Origin: Allobranchiibius sp. CTAmp26
GTDB lineage: Bacteria; Actinomycetota; Actinomycetes; Actinomycetales; Dermatophilaceae
Length of the DNA stretch: 64,000 nt
Direction of reading: 5' to 3'
Assembly (NCBI RefSeq): GCF_017565405.1
Contig: NZ_JAGEKR010000016.1
Coordinates: 186,001-250,000 of the forward strand
The notes below the pieces were generated by a model. The model ran no database searches. It was not told where the DNA came from and saw only the letters and a program-made list of their open reading frames with translations. The translations under genes and the position numbers were made by a program. This document shows positions 16,527 through 30,470 of the stretch, piece after piece (the stretch's first letter is position 1; each line of letters begins with the position of its first letter).

Positions 16527-17747
16527 ATGCCCCACTACCTCGACCATGCCGCCACGACGCCTGCCCTGCCGCAGGTCGTCGCCGCGGTGGCCGAGCAGAT
16601 GAGCGTCCCGGGCAACGCGTCGTCGCTGCACACGGCGGGTCGCGCCGCCCGACGGGTGGTCGAGGAGTCCCGCGAGATCATCGCGGCCGGGCTCGGCGCC
16701 GGCCCGTCGGAGGTCGTCTTCACCTCCGGGGGCACCGAGTCGGACAACCTCGCGGTCAAGGGCCTCTACTACCAGCGGCGCGCCGACGATCCCCGCCGCA
16801 CCCGGCTGATCGTCTCGGCCATCGAGCACCACGCGGTCCTGGACTGTGTGGACTTCCTGGTCGAGTACGAGGGCGCGCGGATCACCTGGGTCGAGCCCGA
16901 CCCGCTCGGCCGGATCGATCCGGCCCGGGTCCGGGAGGCCATTGAGCAGGACCCCGCGGACGTCGCGCTGGTCTCGGTGATGTGGGCCAACAACGAGGTC
17001 GGCACCGTGCAGCCGGTGGCCGAGATCACTGCCGTGGCACACGAGTTCGGCATCCCGATGCACACCGACGCCGTGCAGGCGATGGGTCAGCTGCCGATCG
17101 ACTTCGCCGCGGTCGGTGCGGACCTGCTCACCGCGAGCGGGCACAAGATCGGCGGCCCGCTCGGGGTGGGCGTCCTGCTGGCCCGGCGCGACGTGCGGTT
17201 GCGACCCCTCACCCAGGGCGGCGGGCAGGAACGCGGGCTGCGCAGCGGCACCCTGGACGTCGCGGCGATCCGCGGGATGGCTGTCGCGACCACGCACGTG
17301 ACCGAGGGCCGGTCGCGAGAGCGTGACCGGCTGGCGTCGCTGCGGGACAAGATGATCCGCGGCGCGCTCGACGCCGGGTTCGACATCACGGTCAGTGGAC
17401 CGCACGAAGTCGGCGACGTCTCGCGCCGGCTGCCGGGCAACGTGCACCTGCTGGTGCCGGACTGCGACGGCGACTCCCTTCTCTATCTGCTCGACGCCGC
17501 GGGCATCGAGTGTTCGACCGGGTCGGCCTGCCAGGCCGGGGTGCCGCGTCCGAGCCATGTGCTGCTGGCGATGGGGGTGCCCGAGGCGCAAGCCCGTGGC
17601 GCGCTGCGCCTGTCGCTCGGGCACACCTCCGACGACGCCGACGTCGCGGCCTTCCTCGACGCGCTTCCGGCCGCGGTCGAACGCGCCCAGCGCGCCCACC
17701 ACGCCGGTCGAGCGGGTCAGGCGCCCGCTCGTACGAAGGGGAACTGA
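16527..17747 (+). CDS. Cysteine desulfurase (NifS/IscS-like)
   Basis: 406 residues. This PLP enzyme takes sulfur from cysteine for Fe-S clusters and tRNA thiolation. The N-terminus YLDHAATTP is characteristic. The PLP lysine is K207 in SGHKIGGP and the persulfide Cys is C335 in STGSACQAG. The [12 protein letters not shown] and [12 protein letters not shown] regions are intact. It overlaps mnmA by 1 nt, pointing to a dedicated role as sulfur donor for tRNA 2-thiouridine. The C-terminal tail is Ala/Arg-rich and variable. Confidence 0.93.
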   Translation: MPHYLDHAATTPALPQVVAAVAEQMSVPGNASSLHTAGRAARRVVEESREIIAAGLGAGPSEVVFTSGGTESDNLAVKGLYYQRRADDPRRTRLIVSAIEHHAVLDCVDFLVEYEGARITWVEPDPLGRIDPARVREAIEQDPADVALVSVMWANNEVGTVQPVAEITAVAHEFGIPMHTDAVQAMGQLPIDFAAVGADLLTASGHKIGGPLGVGVLLARRDVRLRPLTQGGGQERGLRSGTLDVAAIRGMAVATTHVTEGRSRERDRLASLRDKMIRGALDAGFDITVSGPHEVGDVSRRLPGNVHLLVPDCDGDSLLYLLDAAGIECSTGSACQAGVPRPSHVLLAMGVPEAQARGALRLSLGHTSDDADVAAFLDALPAAVERAQRAHHAGRAGQAPARTKGN

Positions 17748-18835
17748 TGCGGGTCGTCGCCGCGATGAGCGGTGGGGTCGACTCGGCGGTGGCCGCCGCC
17801 CGGATGCTCGACGCCGGACACGAGGTGGTCGGCGTGCACCTGGCGCTGTCCCAGTCCGCCGCGACGCTGCGCGAGTCCGCGCGCGGGTGCTGCACCATCG
17901 AGGACGCCGGCGACGCGCGCAGGGTCGCCGACCGGCTCGGCATCCCCTTCTACGTGTGGGACATGGCCGACCGCTTCCGCGAGGACGTGATGGAGGACTT
18001 CGTCGCCGAGTACGCCGCGGGCCGCACCCCCAACCCGTGCCTGCGCTGCAACGAGCGCATCAAGTTCGCGGCGCTGCTGGACAAGGCGCTCGCGCTCGGC
18101 TTCGACGCGGTCGCGACCGGGCACTACGCGCAGATCGTCGATGGACCGGACGGTCGGGAGCTGCACCGCGCGGTCGACCCGGCCAAGGACCAGTCCTACG
18201 TGCTCGGCGTCCTGGACACCGACCAGCTGGCGCGCTCGTTCTTCCCGCTCGGCGACACGACGAAGCCGCACATCCGCGAGGAGGCCGCCGAGCGCGGTTT
18301 CTCCGTCGCGAAGAAGCCGGACAGCCACGACATCTGCTTCATCGCGGACGGCGACACCAAGGGCTGGCTGACCAGCCGGCTCGGTGCGGCGCCCGGTGAG
18401 ATCGTCGACGACTCCGGCGAGGTGGTCGGCACCCACGAGGGCGCGTTCGCGTACACCGTCGGGCAGCGCCGAGGGCTGGGGCTGAAGGTGCCGCGCGACG
18501 ACGGTGCCAAGCGGTACGTCGTCGACGTGCAACCCGCCACCCGGCGGGTCGTGGTCGGCACCGCCGAACTGTTGGGTGTGGACCTGTTGGAGGCCGACCA
18601 CGGCCGCTGGTGCGGTCCCGCGCCGAGCGGCGAGGTGCGGGTGGGCGCCCAGGTGCGTGCCCACGGCGAGGAGATCCCGGCGACCGCCACCGCCGACGGC
18701 GAGCTGGTGCAGGTGCGCCTGGACCGCCGCGTCCGCGGTGTGGCGCCGGGGCAGTCGGTCGTCCTTTACGACGGCACCAGGGTCGTGGGATCGGCCACCA
18801 TCGCCCGGACGGGCCGCGCCGACGCCCCCTCCTGA
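17747..18835 (+). CDS. mnmA: tRNA-specific 2-thiouridylase MnmA
   Basis: 362 residues. It thiolates U34 of tRNA-Lys, tRNA-Glu and tRNA-Gln using persulfide from a cysteine desulfurase. The PP-loop is [16 protein letters not shown] near the N-terminus. The catalytic Cys is C98 in TPNPCLRC, and its partner Cys is in [11 protein letters not shown]. The [12 protein letters not shown] and [13 protein letters not shown] motifs are intact. The ATG shares its A with the TGA of the desulfurase gene, so the two form a coupled pair. Confidence 0.95.
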   Translation: MRVVAAMSGGVDSAVAAARMLDAGHEVVGVHLALSQSAATLRESARGCCTIEDAGDARRVADRLGIPFYVWDMADRFREDVMEDFVAEYAAGRTPNPCLRCNERIKFAALLDKALALGFDAVATGHYAQIVDGPDGRELHRAVDPAKDQSYVLGVLDTDQLARSFFPLGDTTKPHIREEAAERGFSVAKKPDSHDICFIADGDTKGWLTSRLGAAPGEIVDDSGEVVGTHEGAFAYTVGQRRGLGLKVPRDDGAKRYVVDVQPATRRVVVGTAELLGVDLLEADHGRWCGPAPSGEVRVGAQVRAHGEEIPATATADGELVQVRLDRRVRGVAPGQSVVLYDGTRVVGSATIARTGRADAPS

Positions 18836-18940
18836 CCGGGGCCGCCGTTCGTTCGGTCGCGATCCCCGCGCGGGAGAGGCCGACGGGTGACAATGGCCGG
18901 GCGCCGGTGACCGCCGGCGACAGGGGCGAAGGAGTGTCGG

Positions 18941-19841
18941 ATGCGGATCCGTCAGGTGGTGGGGGTGGCTGCGGCCGTCGTGATGCTTGCTGCCTGCGGC
19001 GGGGGAGGCGGCGCCCCGACGGTGCAGAACGCGACGTCGTCCGCCGCGACGTCGTCCTCCGGATCGTCGGCGCCGAGCACCAGCACGTCCACCAGCTCCA
19101 GTCCGTCCAGCAGCTCGAGCAGCTCGAGCAGCACCGCGTCGGGCGTGTCGGCGGCTGTAAAGACCGGGCAGTGCCTGACGGACACCACGACGTACCAGGT
19201 CGTCCCGTGCACGCAGACGCACGTCTACCAGGTGACCGCCGTCATCAAGGACTCCCGCGTCAACACCGACCCCACTGCTCGCCAGGTGCTGCGGCAGGAG
19301 ACCTGCAACGCCTCGCTCGTGAAGTTCAGCGGTGGCGCGCCGGTGGGCCTGCTCGCCGTCGGGAACCCGGTCGCGCTGGTCGACGACCCGCTCAACTCCA
19401 CCCGTATCGTGTGCCTCATGCATCTGCGCACCGACGGCGACGGTGCGAACCTGCCCATCAACTACACGCTGCAGGGCAAGCTGAAGGGCGCCGCCGCCTT
19501 CAAGTACACCTTCTGCGTCGACAAGGTCGCGAAGGGATTCAACATCGTCAAGTGCTCCGAGCCGCATGTCGGCCAGACCACCGGTGGGTACCTGTCCGGC
19601 CGGTACGTCGACAAGTTCCCCGGTGACGCGCACCTGATCGCCCAGCGTGCCCAGCAGTGCCCGCCCCTCGCGCAGGCGTTCCTCGGCACGAAGTCGCGCG
19701 CCGACATCAAGCAGGACGGCCTCTACGTGACCAAGACGGCCTGGGCGCAGGGCGATCGGTACGCCGCCTGCTTCGTCAAGGTCACCTCGGGCACCGTCAA
19801 GAAATCGCTGCAGGGAATCGGCGACAAGCCGCTGACGTCCT

Positions 19842-19849
<8 letters not shown>
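18941..19849 (+). CDS. Septum-formation-family lipoprotein
   Basis: 302 residues. The lipobox LAAC follows a typical signal peptide, then a poly-Gly and a long Ser/Thr linker (to about residue 70). The extracytoplasmic part has two repeats of the Septum-formation type, each with the hallmark CxxxH motif: VVPCTQTHVYQV and VKCSEPHVGQT, plus further paired Cys. Family members are actinobacterial envelope proteins, some linked to septum formation; no enzymatic role is known. Its C-terminal codons overlap the apparent beginning of the MetE-like gene. Confidence 0.78.
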
Positions 19850-23557
<3,708 letters not shown>

Positions 23558-23598
23558 GGTCGGGCTCGACTCCACCCCATACGAACGAAGGATCGTTG

Positions 23599-24462
23599 AT
23601 GGCACTGCCCGACGTCGTTGTCGAAGGATCGGTGGCCCTGGTGACAGGCGCAGCCGGTGGGATGGGCGAACACATCGCCCGCGGCCTGGCGAGCCGTGGT
23701 GCGAGCGTGGTGCTCTTGGATCGCGACGAGACCGGCCTGGCCAGGGTCGCGCAGCAGATCGGCCAGGAGAGCCCGTCGGTGCGTGTCACGACGTACGTCG
23801 TCGACCTGGCCGACCGCGCCGGCACGGACGCTCTGATCGCCCGGGTCGTGGGCGCCCACCCCGACGTCAACCTGCTCTTCAACAACGCCGGAGTCGCCCT
23901 CGGCGGCCGGTTCGTGCAGACCTCCGAGCAGGACTTCGAGTGGCTGCTGGAGATCAACCTGCTCGCTCCGATCCGGATCACCCGCGCGCTGCTGCCGATC
24001 CTCATCGAGAACGGCAACGCCCACGTGGTCAACACCTCCTCGCTCTTCGGCCTGGTCGCGCCTCCTGGCCAGACCGCGTACAGCACCAGCAAGTTCGGTC
24101 TGCGCGGGTTCTCGGAGTCACTGCGCCATGAGCTGGCCGAGGAGGACCAGCCCGTCGGCGTGACGGTCGTGCACCCGGGAGGCATCCGCACCAACATCGC
24201 CGTCAACGCGCGCGTCGCCTCAGGCGTCGACGAGGCCGAGAGCGCCGCGCAGAAGAAGTCGTTCGCGGCGATGCTCAGCTACCCCGCCGACCGCGCCGCC
24301 GAGGACATCATCGAGGCCATGATCAACCGGCGGCCGCGGCTGCTGATCGGGCAGGACGCCAAGGCCCTCGACGTGATGGCCCGCACCCGACCGGCCGGCT
24401 ACTGGAAGCTGATGAAGGCTTCGATGGCGGCGGTCGCGAAGCGCAAGGCGAAGACGGCATGA
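23599..24462 (+). CDS. Short-chain dehydrogenase/reductase
   Basis: 287 residues, classical SDR. The Rossmann dinucleotide site is VTGAAGGMGEHIARGL, NNAG is in LLFNNAGVALGG, and the Ser-Tyr-Lys site is NTSSLFGLVAPPGQTAYSTSKFG. A C-terminal extension is rich in Lys and Arg. The ATG at 23599 is preceded by GAAGGA at ideal spacing; a TTG one codon earlier is possible but less likely. Its stop overlaps the enoyl-CoA hydratase start (ATGA), so the pair may act on acyl-CoA or another hydroxy/oxo substrate. Confidence 0.9.
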   Translation: MALPDVVVEGSVALVTGAAGGMGEHIARGLASRGASVVLLDRDETGLARVAQQIGQESPSVRVTTYVVDLADRAGTDALIARVVGAHPDVNLLFNNAGVALGGRFVQTSEQDFEWLLEINLLAPIRITRALLPILIENGNAHVVNTSSLFGLVAPPGQTAYSTSKFGLRGFSESLRHELAEEDQPVGVTVVHPGGIRTNIAVNARVASGVDEAESAAQKKSFAAMLSYPADRAAEDIIEAMINRRPRLLIGQDAKALDVMARTRPAGYWKLMKASMAAVAKRKAKTA

Positions 24463-25337
24463 GCCCGACGTACGAGACCATCCGCTACGAGGTGACCGAC
24501 GGCATCGCGACGGTCACGCTCGACCGCCCCGACGCACTCAACGCCTTCACGGTCACGATGGCGAACGAGCTCATCGACGTCTTCGGGTACGCCGCCCGCG
24601 ACGACCAGGCGCGCGCGGTGATCGTCACCGGCGCCGGCAGGGCGTTCTGCGCCGGCATGGATCTGTCGGTGGGCGGCAACGTCTTCGGCCTCGACGGCTC
24701 GATGGACCCGACGCCGGACGATCTGGTCGACCGCTTCGAGGACCCGGCCGTCGTCGAGGGCGTCCGAGACACCGGCGGGCGCGTATCGCTCGCGATCTAC
24801 GACTGCCCCAAGCCGGTGATCGCCGCGATCAACGGCGCCGCGGTCGGCGTCGGAGCCACGATGACCTGCGCCATGGACTTCCGGCTGGCCTCGACCAAGG
24901 CCCGGATCGGCTTCGTCTTCGGCAGGATCGGCATCGTGCCCGAGGCCTGCTCGACGTGGTTCCTGCCGCGCATCGTGGGCATCCAGCAGGCGCTGGAGTG
25001 GGCCTACACCGCGGACATCCTCACCGCGGACGAGGCGAAGGAGGGCGGGCTGGTCCGGTCGGTCCATGAGCCGGACGAGCTGCTCGCCGCCGCGACGGCC
25101 CTGGCCCACCGGTTCACCGACGATCGCAGCCCGGTGGCGGTCGCCCTGACCCGCCAGATGATGTACCGCAACGCGGCGACCCCGCATCCGCGGGAGGCAC
25201 ACCGCGCGGAGTCCCTCGCGATGTTCCGGACCAGCGAGGGCGACGGCAAGGAGGGGGTCGCGTCGTTCCTGGAGAAACGTGCCCCACGGTTCAGTGGATC
25301 GGCCTCCGACCTACCCGACGTCTTCCCGACCGCCTGA
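24459..25337 (+). CDS. Enoyl-CoA hydratase/isomerase (crotonase family)
   Basis: 292 residues. Crotonase signatures: AFTVTMANELIDVF, oxyanion region AFCAGMDLSVGG, INGAAVGVGATMTCAMDFRLAS and the catalytic region IGFVFGRIGIVPEACSTWFLPRIVG. The last resembles the 'EACSSWFLPR' subgroup of crotonases that includes isomerases and hydrolases, so simple hydratase activity is not assured. The residue pair used by rat hydratase is not obviously conserved. It overlaps the SDR stop by 4 nt and ends just before a nested palindrome. Confidence 0.88.
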   Translation: MSPTYETIRYEVTDGIATVTLDRPDALNAFTVTMANELIDVFGYAARDDQARAVIVTGAGRAFCAGMDLSVGGNVFGLDGSMDPTPDDLVDRFEDPAVVEGVRDTGGRVSLAIYDCPKPVIAAINGAAVGVGATMTCAMDFRLASTKARIGFVFGRIGIVPEACSTWFLPRIVGIQQALEWAYTADILTADEAKEGGLVRSVHEPDELLAAATALAHRFTDDRSPVAVALTRQMMYRNAATPHPREAHRAESLAMFRTSEGDGKEGVASFLEKRAPRFSGSASDLPDVFPTA

Positions 25338-25344
25338 ACCGCCC

Positions 25345-25418
25345 ATCGAGCGGAGGGCTCCGCTCGCGAGCGGAGGGGTCATGACCCCTCCACTCGGCGG
25401 TGGACCCCTCCGCTCGAT
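25345..25418. repeat. Nested palindrome, family F copy 1
   Basis: Outer arms ATCGAGCGGAGGG (25345) and CCCCTCCGCTCGAT (to 25418) enclose a further palindrome centred on GGGGTCATGACCCC. The word GAGCGGAGGGG or its complement occurs five times in alternating orientation. It sits between the crotonase and mycoredoxin genes. Copy 2 is at 57684-57755. Confidence 0.82.
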
Positions 25419-25464
25419 GGCGGACGGTGGGCATACCGGCGGGCGGCGCTGCGTTGCACCCGGC

Positions 25465-25701
25465 ATGAGTGACGTGACGATCTTCTGGCGGCCCGGCTGT
25501 GGCTACTGCTCCCGACTGCGTTCGAGCCTCGGCTCCGCCGCCGACAAGGCGACCTGGCGCAACATCTGGGAGGACGACGAGGCGCGCCGGTACGTCGCGG
25601 GTGTGAACAACGGCAACGAGATCGTCCCCACCGTGGTGATCGGCGGCGCCGCTCACACCAATCCCGACCCGGACGTGGTGCTCACGGCTCTCGCGGGCTG
25701 A
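25465..25701 (+). CDS. Mycoredoxin/glutaredoxin-like protein
   Basis: 78 residues, a single thioredoxin-fold domain. The redox motif is CGYC (C12 and C15 in FWRPGCGYCSRL), identical to mycoredoxin-1 of mycothiol-using actinobacteria. The cis-Pro segment EIVPTVVIGG fits glutathione/mycothiol-type redoxins. The likely role is reduction of mixed disulfides with mycothiol in the cytoplasm. The upstream 47 bp contains no clear ribosome site. Confidence 0.85.
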   Translation: MSDVTIFWRPGCGYCSRLRSSLGSAADKATWRNIWEDDEARRYVAGVNNGNEIVPTVVIGGAAHTNPDPDVVLTALAG

Positions 25702-25781
25702 GACGGTCCCCGCGAGCTGAGCGTGTGGGGTGGGGTACGGCCGCGCCGGTGGCCGTCGAGGGCACCCATAGACTGGCTCGC

Positions 25782-26078
25782 ATGCCTGAGCTGTCCCGCG
25801 CTGAGGTCGCGCACGTCGCGATGCTCGCCCGTATCCAGTTGTCCGACGCCGAGCTGGACAAGCTCGCCGGGCAGCTGGACCAGATCGTCGGCTTCGTCGC
25901 CACCGTCGGTGAGATCGCGGCCGACGACATCCCGCCGATGTCGCACCCGCTGCCCCTGGTCAACGTGTCCCGGCCCGACGTCGTACGCCCGAGCCTGAGT
26001 TCGGCCGACGCGCTGGCCGCGGCGCCCGACGCCCAGGCCGGTCGCTTCGCCGTCCCCCGCATCCTCGACGAAGAGTGA
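25782..26078 (+). CDS. gatC: Asp-tRNA(Asn)/Glu-tRNA(Gln) amidotransferase subunit C
   Basis: 98 residues. Small subunit of the GatCAB complex, which amidates mischarged Glu-tRNA(Gln) and Asp-tRNA(Asn). The family pattern is visible: LSRAEVAHVAMLARIQLSDAELDKLAGQLDQI, then DDIPPMSHPLPLVNVSRPDVVRPS and the C-terminal PDAQAGRFAVPRILDE that wraps between GatA and GatB. It is first in the gatCAB operon. Confidence 0.95.
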   Translation: MPELSRAEVAHVAMLARIQLSDAELDKLAGQLDQIVGFVATVGEIAADDIPPMSHPLPLVNVSRPDVVRPSLSSADALAAAPDAQAGRFAVPRILDEE

Positions 26079-26085
26079 GTAAGAA

Positions 26086-27627
26086 GTGAGCCCGGCCTCC
26101 GTGCCCTCCAGTAACGACATCGTCCGGCGCGGCGCCGCCGACCTCGGCGCTGCCATCGCCGACGGCAGCCTGTCCAGCGTCGAGGTCACCCAGGCCCACC
26201 TGGACCGGATCGCCGACGTCGACGACTCCGTGCACGCGTTCCTGCACGTCGACGCCGAGGGCGCGCTCGCGGCCGCCCGCGCCGCCGACGAGGCCCGCGC
26301 GGCGGGGGAGACCCGCTCGCCGCTGGCCGGAGTGCCGATCGCGGTGAAGGACATCGTCGCCACCAAGGGCCAGCCCACGACCGCCGGCAGCCGGATCCTG
26401 CAGGGGTGGATCCCGCCGTACGACGCCACCGTCACCACCCGGCTGCGCGCCGCGGGGCTTCCCATCCTCGGCAAGACCAATATGGACGAATTCGCCATGG
26501 GCAGCTCCACCGAGCACTCCGCGTACGGGCCCACCCACAACCCGTGGGACCTGGACCGGATCCCCGGTGGCTCCGGCGGTGGGTCGTCGGCCGCGGTCGC
26601 CGCGTTCGAGGCGCCCCTCGCGATCGGCACCGACACCGGCGGTTCGATCCGCCAGCCCGCTGCGGTGACCGGCACGGTCGGCACCAAGCCGACGTACGGC
26701 GGTGTCTCCCGCTACGGACTCATCGCGCTCGCCAGCTCGCTGGACCAGGCCGGCCCGTGCACCCGGTCGGTGCTCGACGCCGCGCTGTTGCACGAGATCA
26801 TCGGCGGCCACGACGTGATGGACTCCACCTCGATCGACGCACCGGTGCCCGGTGTCGTCGAGGCGGCTCGCCGTGGTGACGTGGCGGGGCTGCGGATCGG
26901 CGTCGTCGACGAGATCTCCGGTGAAGGTTTCCAGCCCGGCGTCCGGGCCCGGTTCGAGGAGTCGCTGAAGCTGCTGGAGGCGCGCGGTGCCGAGATCGTG
27001 CGCGTCGGGTGCCCGAGCTTCGTCAAGGGACTCGCGGCCTACTACCTGATCCTGCCCAGCGAGGCCTCCTCCAACCTCGCCAAGTTCGACGCGATGCGCT
27101 ACGGCCTGCGGGTCGGCCCGCAGGGAGTGGCCAGCCCCAGCGCCGAGCAGGTCATGGCCGCCACCCGCGACGCCGGTTTCGGCGACGAGGTCAAGCGGCG
27201 GATCATCCTCGGCACCTACGCCCTGTCCGCCGGCTACTACGACGCGTACTACGGCCAGGCTCAGAAGGTGCGCACGCTCATCGCCCGCGACTTCGCCGCG
27301 GCGTTCGAGCAGGCCGACGTGCTCGTCACCCCGACCGCGCCGACCACGGCGTTCAAGCTGGGCGAGAAGCTCGACGACCCGATGGCGATGTACCTCAACG
27401 ACGTCGCGACCATCCCGGCCAACCTCGCCGGAGTACCCGGCATGTCGATCCCCAACGGCCTGGCCGAGGACGGACTGCCCACCGGCTTCCAGATCCTCGC
27501 CCCGGCCACCCGCGACGACCGCCTCTACGAGGTCGGCGCGGCCCTCGAGGCGGCCCTGCTGGAGCAGTGGGGCGCGCCGATCCTCGACCAGGCACCGGCA
27601 CTCCCGGTGCGGGAGGTGACCCGATGA
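26086..27627 (+). CDS. gatA: Asp-tRNA(Asn)/Glu-tRNA(Gln) amidotransferase subunit A
   Basis: 513 residues, amidase-signature glutaminase subunit that releases ammonia for GatB. The Ser-cisSer-Lys triad is in place: Lys in [12 protein letters not shown], cis-Ser in [15 protein letters not shown], and nucleophile Ser in [12 protein letters not shown]. The [20 protein letters not shown] stretch is typical of GatA. GTG start 7 nt after gatC; its last 4 nt overlap gatB. Confidence 0.96.
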   Translation: MSPASVPSSNDIVRRGAADLGAAIADGSLSSVEVTQAHLDRIADVDDSVHAFLHVDAEGALAAARAADEARAAGETRSPLAGVPIAVKDIVATKGQPTTAGSRILQGWIPPYDATVTTRLRAAGLPILGKTNMDEFAMGSSTEHSAYGPTHNPWDLDRIPGGSGGGSSAAVAAFEAPLAIGTDTGGSIRQPAAVTGTVGTKPTYGGVSRYGLIALASSLDQAGPCTRSVLDAALLHEIIGGHDVMDSTSIDAPVPGVVEAARRGDVAGLRIGVVDEISGEGFQPGVRARFEESLKLLEARGAEIVRVGCPSFVKGLAAYYLILPSEASSNLAKFDAMRYGLRVGPQGVASPSAEQVMAATRDAGFGDEVKRRIILGTYALSAGYYDAYYGQAQKVRTLIARDFAAAFEQADVLVTPTAPTTAFKLGEKLDDPMAMYLNDVATIPANLAGVPGMSIPNGLAEDGLPTGFQILAPATRDDRLYEVGAALEAALLEQWGAPILDQAPALPVREVTR

Positions 27628-29141
27628 GTGTGCTGGACGCCGTCGTCGACTACGACGACGCGATCGCGCGGTACGACCCGGTGATGGGCCTGGAGGTCCA
27701 CGTCGAGCTCAACACCGCGACCAAGATGTTCTGCGGCTGCGCGACCGGCTTCGGCGCCGAGCCGAACTCCCAGGTCTGCCCGGTCTGCCTCGGCCTGCCC
27801 GGGGCGCTGCCGGTGGTCAACGCCGCGGCCGTCGAGTCGGCGATCCGGATCGGTCTGGCGCTCAACTGTTCGATCGCGCCGTGGTGCCGTTTCGCCCGGA
27901 AGAACTACTTCTACCCGGACATGACCAAGAACTTCCAGACCAGCCAGTACGACGAGCCGATCGCCTTCGACGGCTACCTCGACGTCGAGATCCCGAACGC
28001 GGCCGGTGACGGCACCGAGATCTTCCGCGTCGAGATCGAGCGCGCGCACATGGAGGAGGACAGCGGCAAGTCCCTGCATGTCGGTGGCTCCACCGGGCGT
28101 ATCCAAGGCGCGGAGTACTCCCTCGTGGACTACAACCGTGCGGGCGTGCCGCTGATCGAGATCGTCACCCGCCCGGTGCGCGGCGCCGGCGAGCGGGCAC
28201 CCGAGGTCGCCAAGGCGTACGTCGCCGCGCTGCGCGACCTGCTCAAGGCCCTAGACGTCAGCGACGTACGGATGGAGCAGGGCTCGGTGCGCTGCGACGC
28301 CAACGTGTCCCTGATGCCGCGCGGCGAGCAGGAGCTCGGCACCCGCACCGAGACCAAGAACGTCAACTCGCTGCGGTCCATCGAGCGCGCGATCCGCTAC
28401 GAGATCAGCCGTCACGCGGCGGTGCTGGACTCCGGTGCCGCGATCCACCAGGAGACCCGGCACTGGCACGAGGACACCGGAGTGACCACCTCCGGGCGGC
28501 CCAAGTCCGACGCCGACGACTACCGCTACTTCCCCGAGCCCGACCTGGTGCCCGTCGCACCGTCGAGCGACTACGTCGAGCAGCTGCGGACGACGCTCCC
28601 AGAGCCCCCGGACCAGCGCCGTAAGCGACTCCAGAAGGACTGGGGCTACACGGATCTGGAGATGCGCGACGTACTCAACGCCGGTGCCACCGAGCTGATC
28701 GAGCAGACCGTGGCCGACGGCGCCAGCCCTGCCGCGGCTCGCAAGTGGTGGACCGGTGAGCTCGCCCGGCGCGCGAACGCCGACGGTCGCACCATCGACG
28801 ATCTCGGGGTGACCCCGGCGCACATCGCTGAACTGTCCGGTCTGGTGGCCTCTGGTCGCCTCAACGACGCGATGGCACGGCAGGTGCTCGACGGCGTCGT
28901 GGCGGGGGAGGGCACGCCGACCGAGGTCGCGGACGCCCGCGGCCTGGCGCTGGCGCAGGACGACGGGGCCCTGGAAGCCGCCGTCGACAAGGTCATCGCC
29001 GCGAACGAACCGATCGCCGCGAAGGTGCGCGAGGGCAAACTCAACGCGGCCGGTGCGCTGATCGGCGGCGTGATGAAGGAGATGAGGGGTCAGGCGGACG
29101 CGGCACGCGCGCGCGAGCTGATCCTGGCTCGACTGACCTGA
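27624..29141 (+). CDS. gatB: Asp-tRNA(Asn)/Glu-tRNA(Gln) amidotransferase subunit B
   Basis: 505 residues, the kinase/amidotransferase and tRNA-binding subunit. The signature [18 protein letters not shown] carries the zinc-binding Cys together with CPVCLGLPG. The [29 protein letters not shown] and [12 protein letters not shown] motifs are all present. The C-terminal YqeY-like domain ends [30 protein letters not shown] hairpin follows the stop. Confidence 0.96.
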   Translation: MSVLDAVVDYDDAIARYDPVMGLEVHVELNTATKMFCGCATGFGAEPNSQVCPVCLGLPGALPVVNAAAVESAIRIGLALNCSIAPWCRFARKNYFYPDMTKNFQTSQYDEPIAFDGYLDVEIPNAAGDGTEIFRVEIERAHMEEDSGKSLHVGGSTGRIQGAEYSLVDYNRAGVPLIEIVTRPVRGAGERAPEVAKAYVAALRDLLKALDVSDVRMEQGSVRCDANVSLMPRGEQELGTRTETKNVNSLRSIERAIRYEISRHAAVLDSGAAIHQETRHWHEDTGVTTSGRPKSDADDYRYFPEPDLVPVAPSSDYVEQLRTTLPEPPDQRRKRLQKDWGYTDLEMRDVLNAGATELIEQTVADGASPAAARKWWTGELARRANADGRTIDDLGVTPAHIAELSGLVASGRLNDAMARQVLDGVVAGEGTPTEVADARGLALAQDDGALEAAVDKVIAANEPIAAKVREGKLNAAGALIGGVMKEMRGQADAARARELILARLT

Positions 29142-29144
29142 CCC

Positions 29145-29159
29145 GGCGGGCAGCCCGCC
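29145..29159 (+). terminator. Short GC hairpin after gatB
   Basis: Perfect 6-bp arms GGCGGG and CCCGCC around CAG, starting 4 nt after the gatB stop. It is too short to be sure of termination but is well placed to end the gat operon. Confidence 0.4.
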
Positions 29160-29195
29160 TCGCGGTGGCACGCCCCACCACGAGAGGCGGACTTC

Positions 29196-30470
29196 ATGGA
29201 ACGACCCGGTCTGATCACGCAGTTGGGCATGGCCCGCTCGTTCATCAAGGACGTCTACGTCAACAAGGCGAGGACCGAGTACGGCGCGCGGGTGCTGCGC
29301 GCACCCGTCGCGCGGGCCATCACCTGGCCGGGTCGGCTCAACCCGTACCCGTACTTCGACCAGGTGCGCGACCTCGCGCCGCTGTCGCCGTCGCCGCGCG
29401 AGGCAAACGTGCACCTCAGCGCCAGCCATGACGTGTGCAAGCACATCCTGAAGAGCCGCGAGTTCGGAGTCGGCGGCCGCACCATCGTCGGCAAGGACGA
29501 GGTCGAGTTCAGCATGTCGCTGCTGGAGATGGACCCGCCCGAGCACAGCCGTCTGCGCCGGGTCGCCGCGCCCGCGTTCACTCCGCGGCGGCTCACCGCG
29601 TACGGCACGACGATCGAGAAGATCGTGCACGAGCGGCTGGACGCGGTGACGCCCGGCGCGCGCTTCGACCTGCTGCACCAGCTCGCGGGGCCGCTGCCGA
29701 TCCGGATCATCTCCGAGTTGATCGGCGTGCCGGAGGCGGACGACGAGCTCTTCATGCGGTGGGGGACCGCCCTCGGCAGTGCCCTGGAAGGGGTGCACTC
29801 GCTGCGGCACGCGCAGCAGGTGCTGGGGGCCAAGCTCGGCCTGGACCGGATGTTCGAGCGGCTGGTGCAGGAGCGGCGCGCCGATCCGCGGGACGACATG
29901 CTCTCGCTGCTGGTCGCCGAGGAGGGCGGTGCGGTCCGGTCCGAGGAGATCCTGCCGCTGTGCACGCTGCTGCTCGTCGCGGGTTTCGAGACGACCGTCA
30001 ACCTCATCGGCAACGCCGTCCTCGCCCTCATGCGCAACCCCGACCAGTGGGAGTTGTTGGTCGGCGACCCCGCGGCGTACGCGCCCAGGGTGGTCGAGGA
30101 GACCCTCCGGTACGACCCGCCGATCCAGTTCACCGACCGGGTCGCGTTGCAGGACACCACGGTCGGTGGGTACGACGTGCCGGCCGGTGACCGCGTGCTG
30201 TGCATCCTGGCGGGGGCGAACCGGGACCCCGCGCGGTTCGCCCGGCCGAACTTCTTCGACATCACCCGCACCGACAACTCCGACCACCTGGCGTTCTCCG
30301 GAGGTGTGCACTACTGCGTGGGCGCTCCGCTCGCGCGCCTGGAGGCCGAGGTGGCGCTGCAGGTGCTCGCCGAACGGATGCCGACGTTGCACCTCGCGGC
30401 GACCCCGAAACGGCGCAACAGTGTCACCATCCGAGGGCTGCGCTCGCTGCCCGTGACGGCGGGAGCCTGA
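29196..30470 (+). CDS. Cytochrome P450
   Basis: 424 residues, a soluble bacterial class I P450 hydroxylase. The I-helix oxygen-binding motif is AGFETT near residue 262; the usual form is AG(G/H)xTT, so Phe at the third position is slightly unusual. The K-helix ExxR is in VVEETLRYDPP. The heme loop is FSGGVHYCVGAPLARLE with axial ligand C374. No ferredoxin or ferredoxin reductase gene is in the window. It overlaps the next dehydrogenase by 1 nt. The substrate is unknown. Confidence 0.93.
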   Translation: MERPGLITQLGMARSFIKDVYVNKARTEYGARVLRAPVARAITWPGRLNPYPYFDQVRDLAPLSPSPREANVHLSASHDVCKHILKSREFGVGGRTIVGKDEVEFSMSLLEMDPPEHSRLRRVAAPAFTPRRLTAYGTTIEKIVHERLDAVTPGARFDLLHQLAGPLPIRIISELIGVPEADDELFMRWGTALGSALEGVHSLRHAQQVLGAKLGLDRMFERLVQERRADPRDDMLSLLVAEEGGAVRSEEILPLCTLLLVAGFETTVNLIGNAVLALMRNPDQWELLVGDPAAYAPRVVEETLRYDPPIQFTDRVALQDTTVGGYDVPAGDRVLCILAGANRDPARFARPNFFDITRTDNSDHLAFSGGVHYCVGAPLARLEAEVALQVLAERMPTLHLAATPKRRNSVTIRGLRSLPVTAGA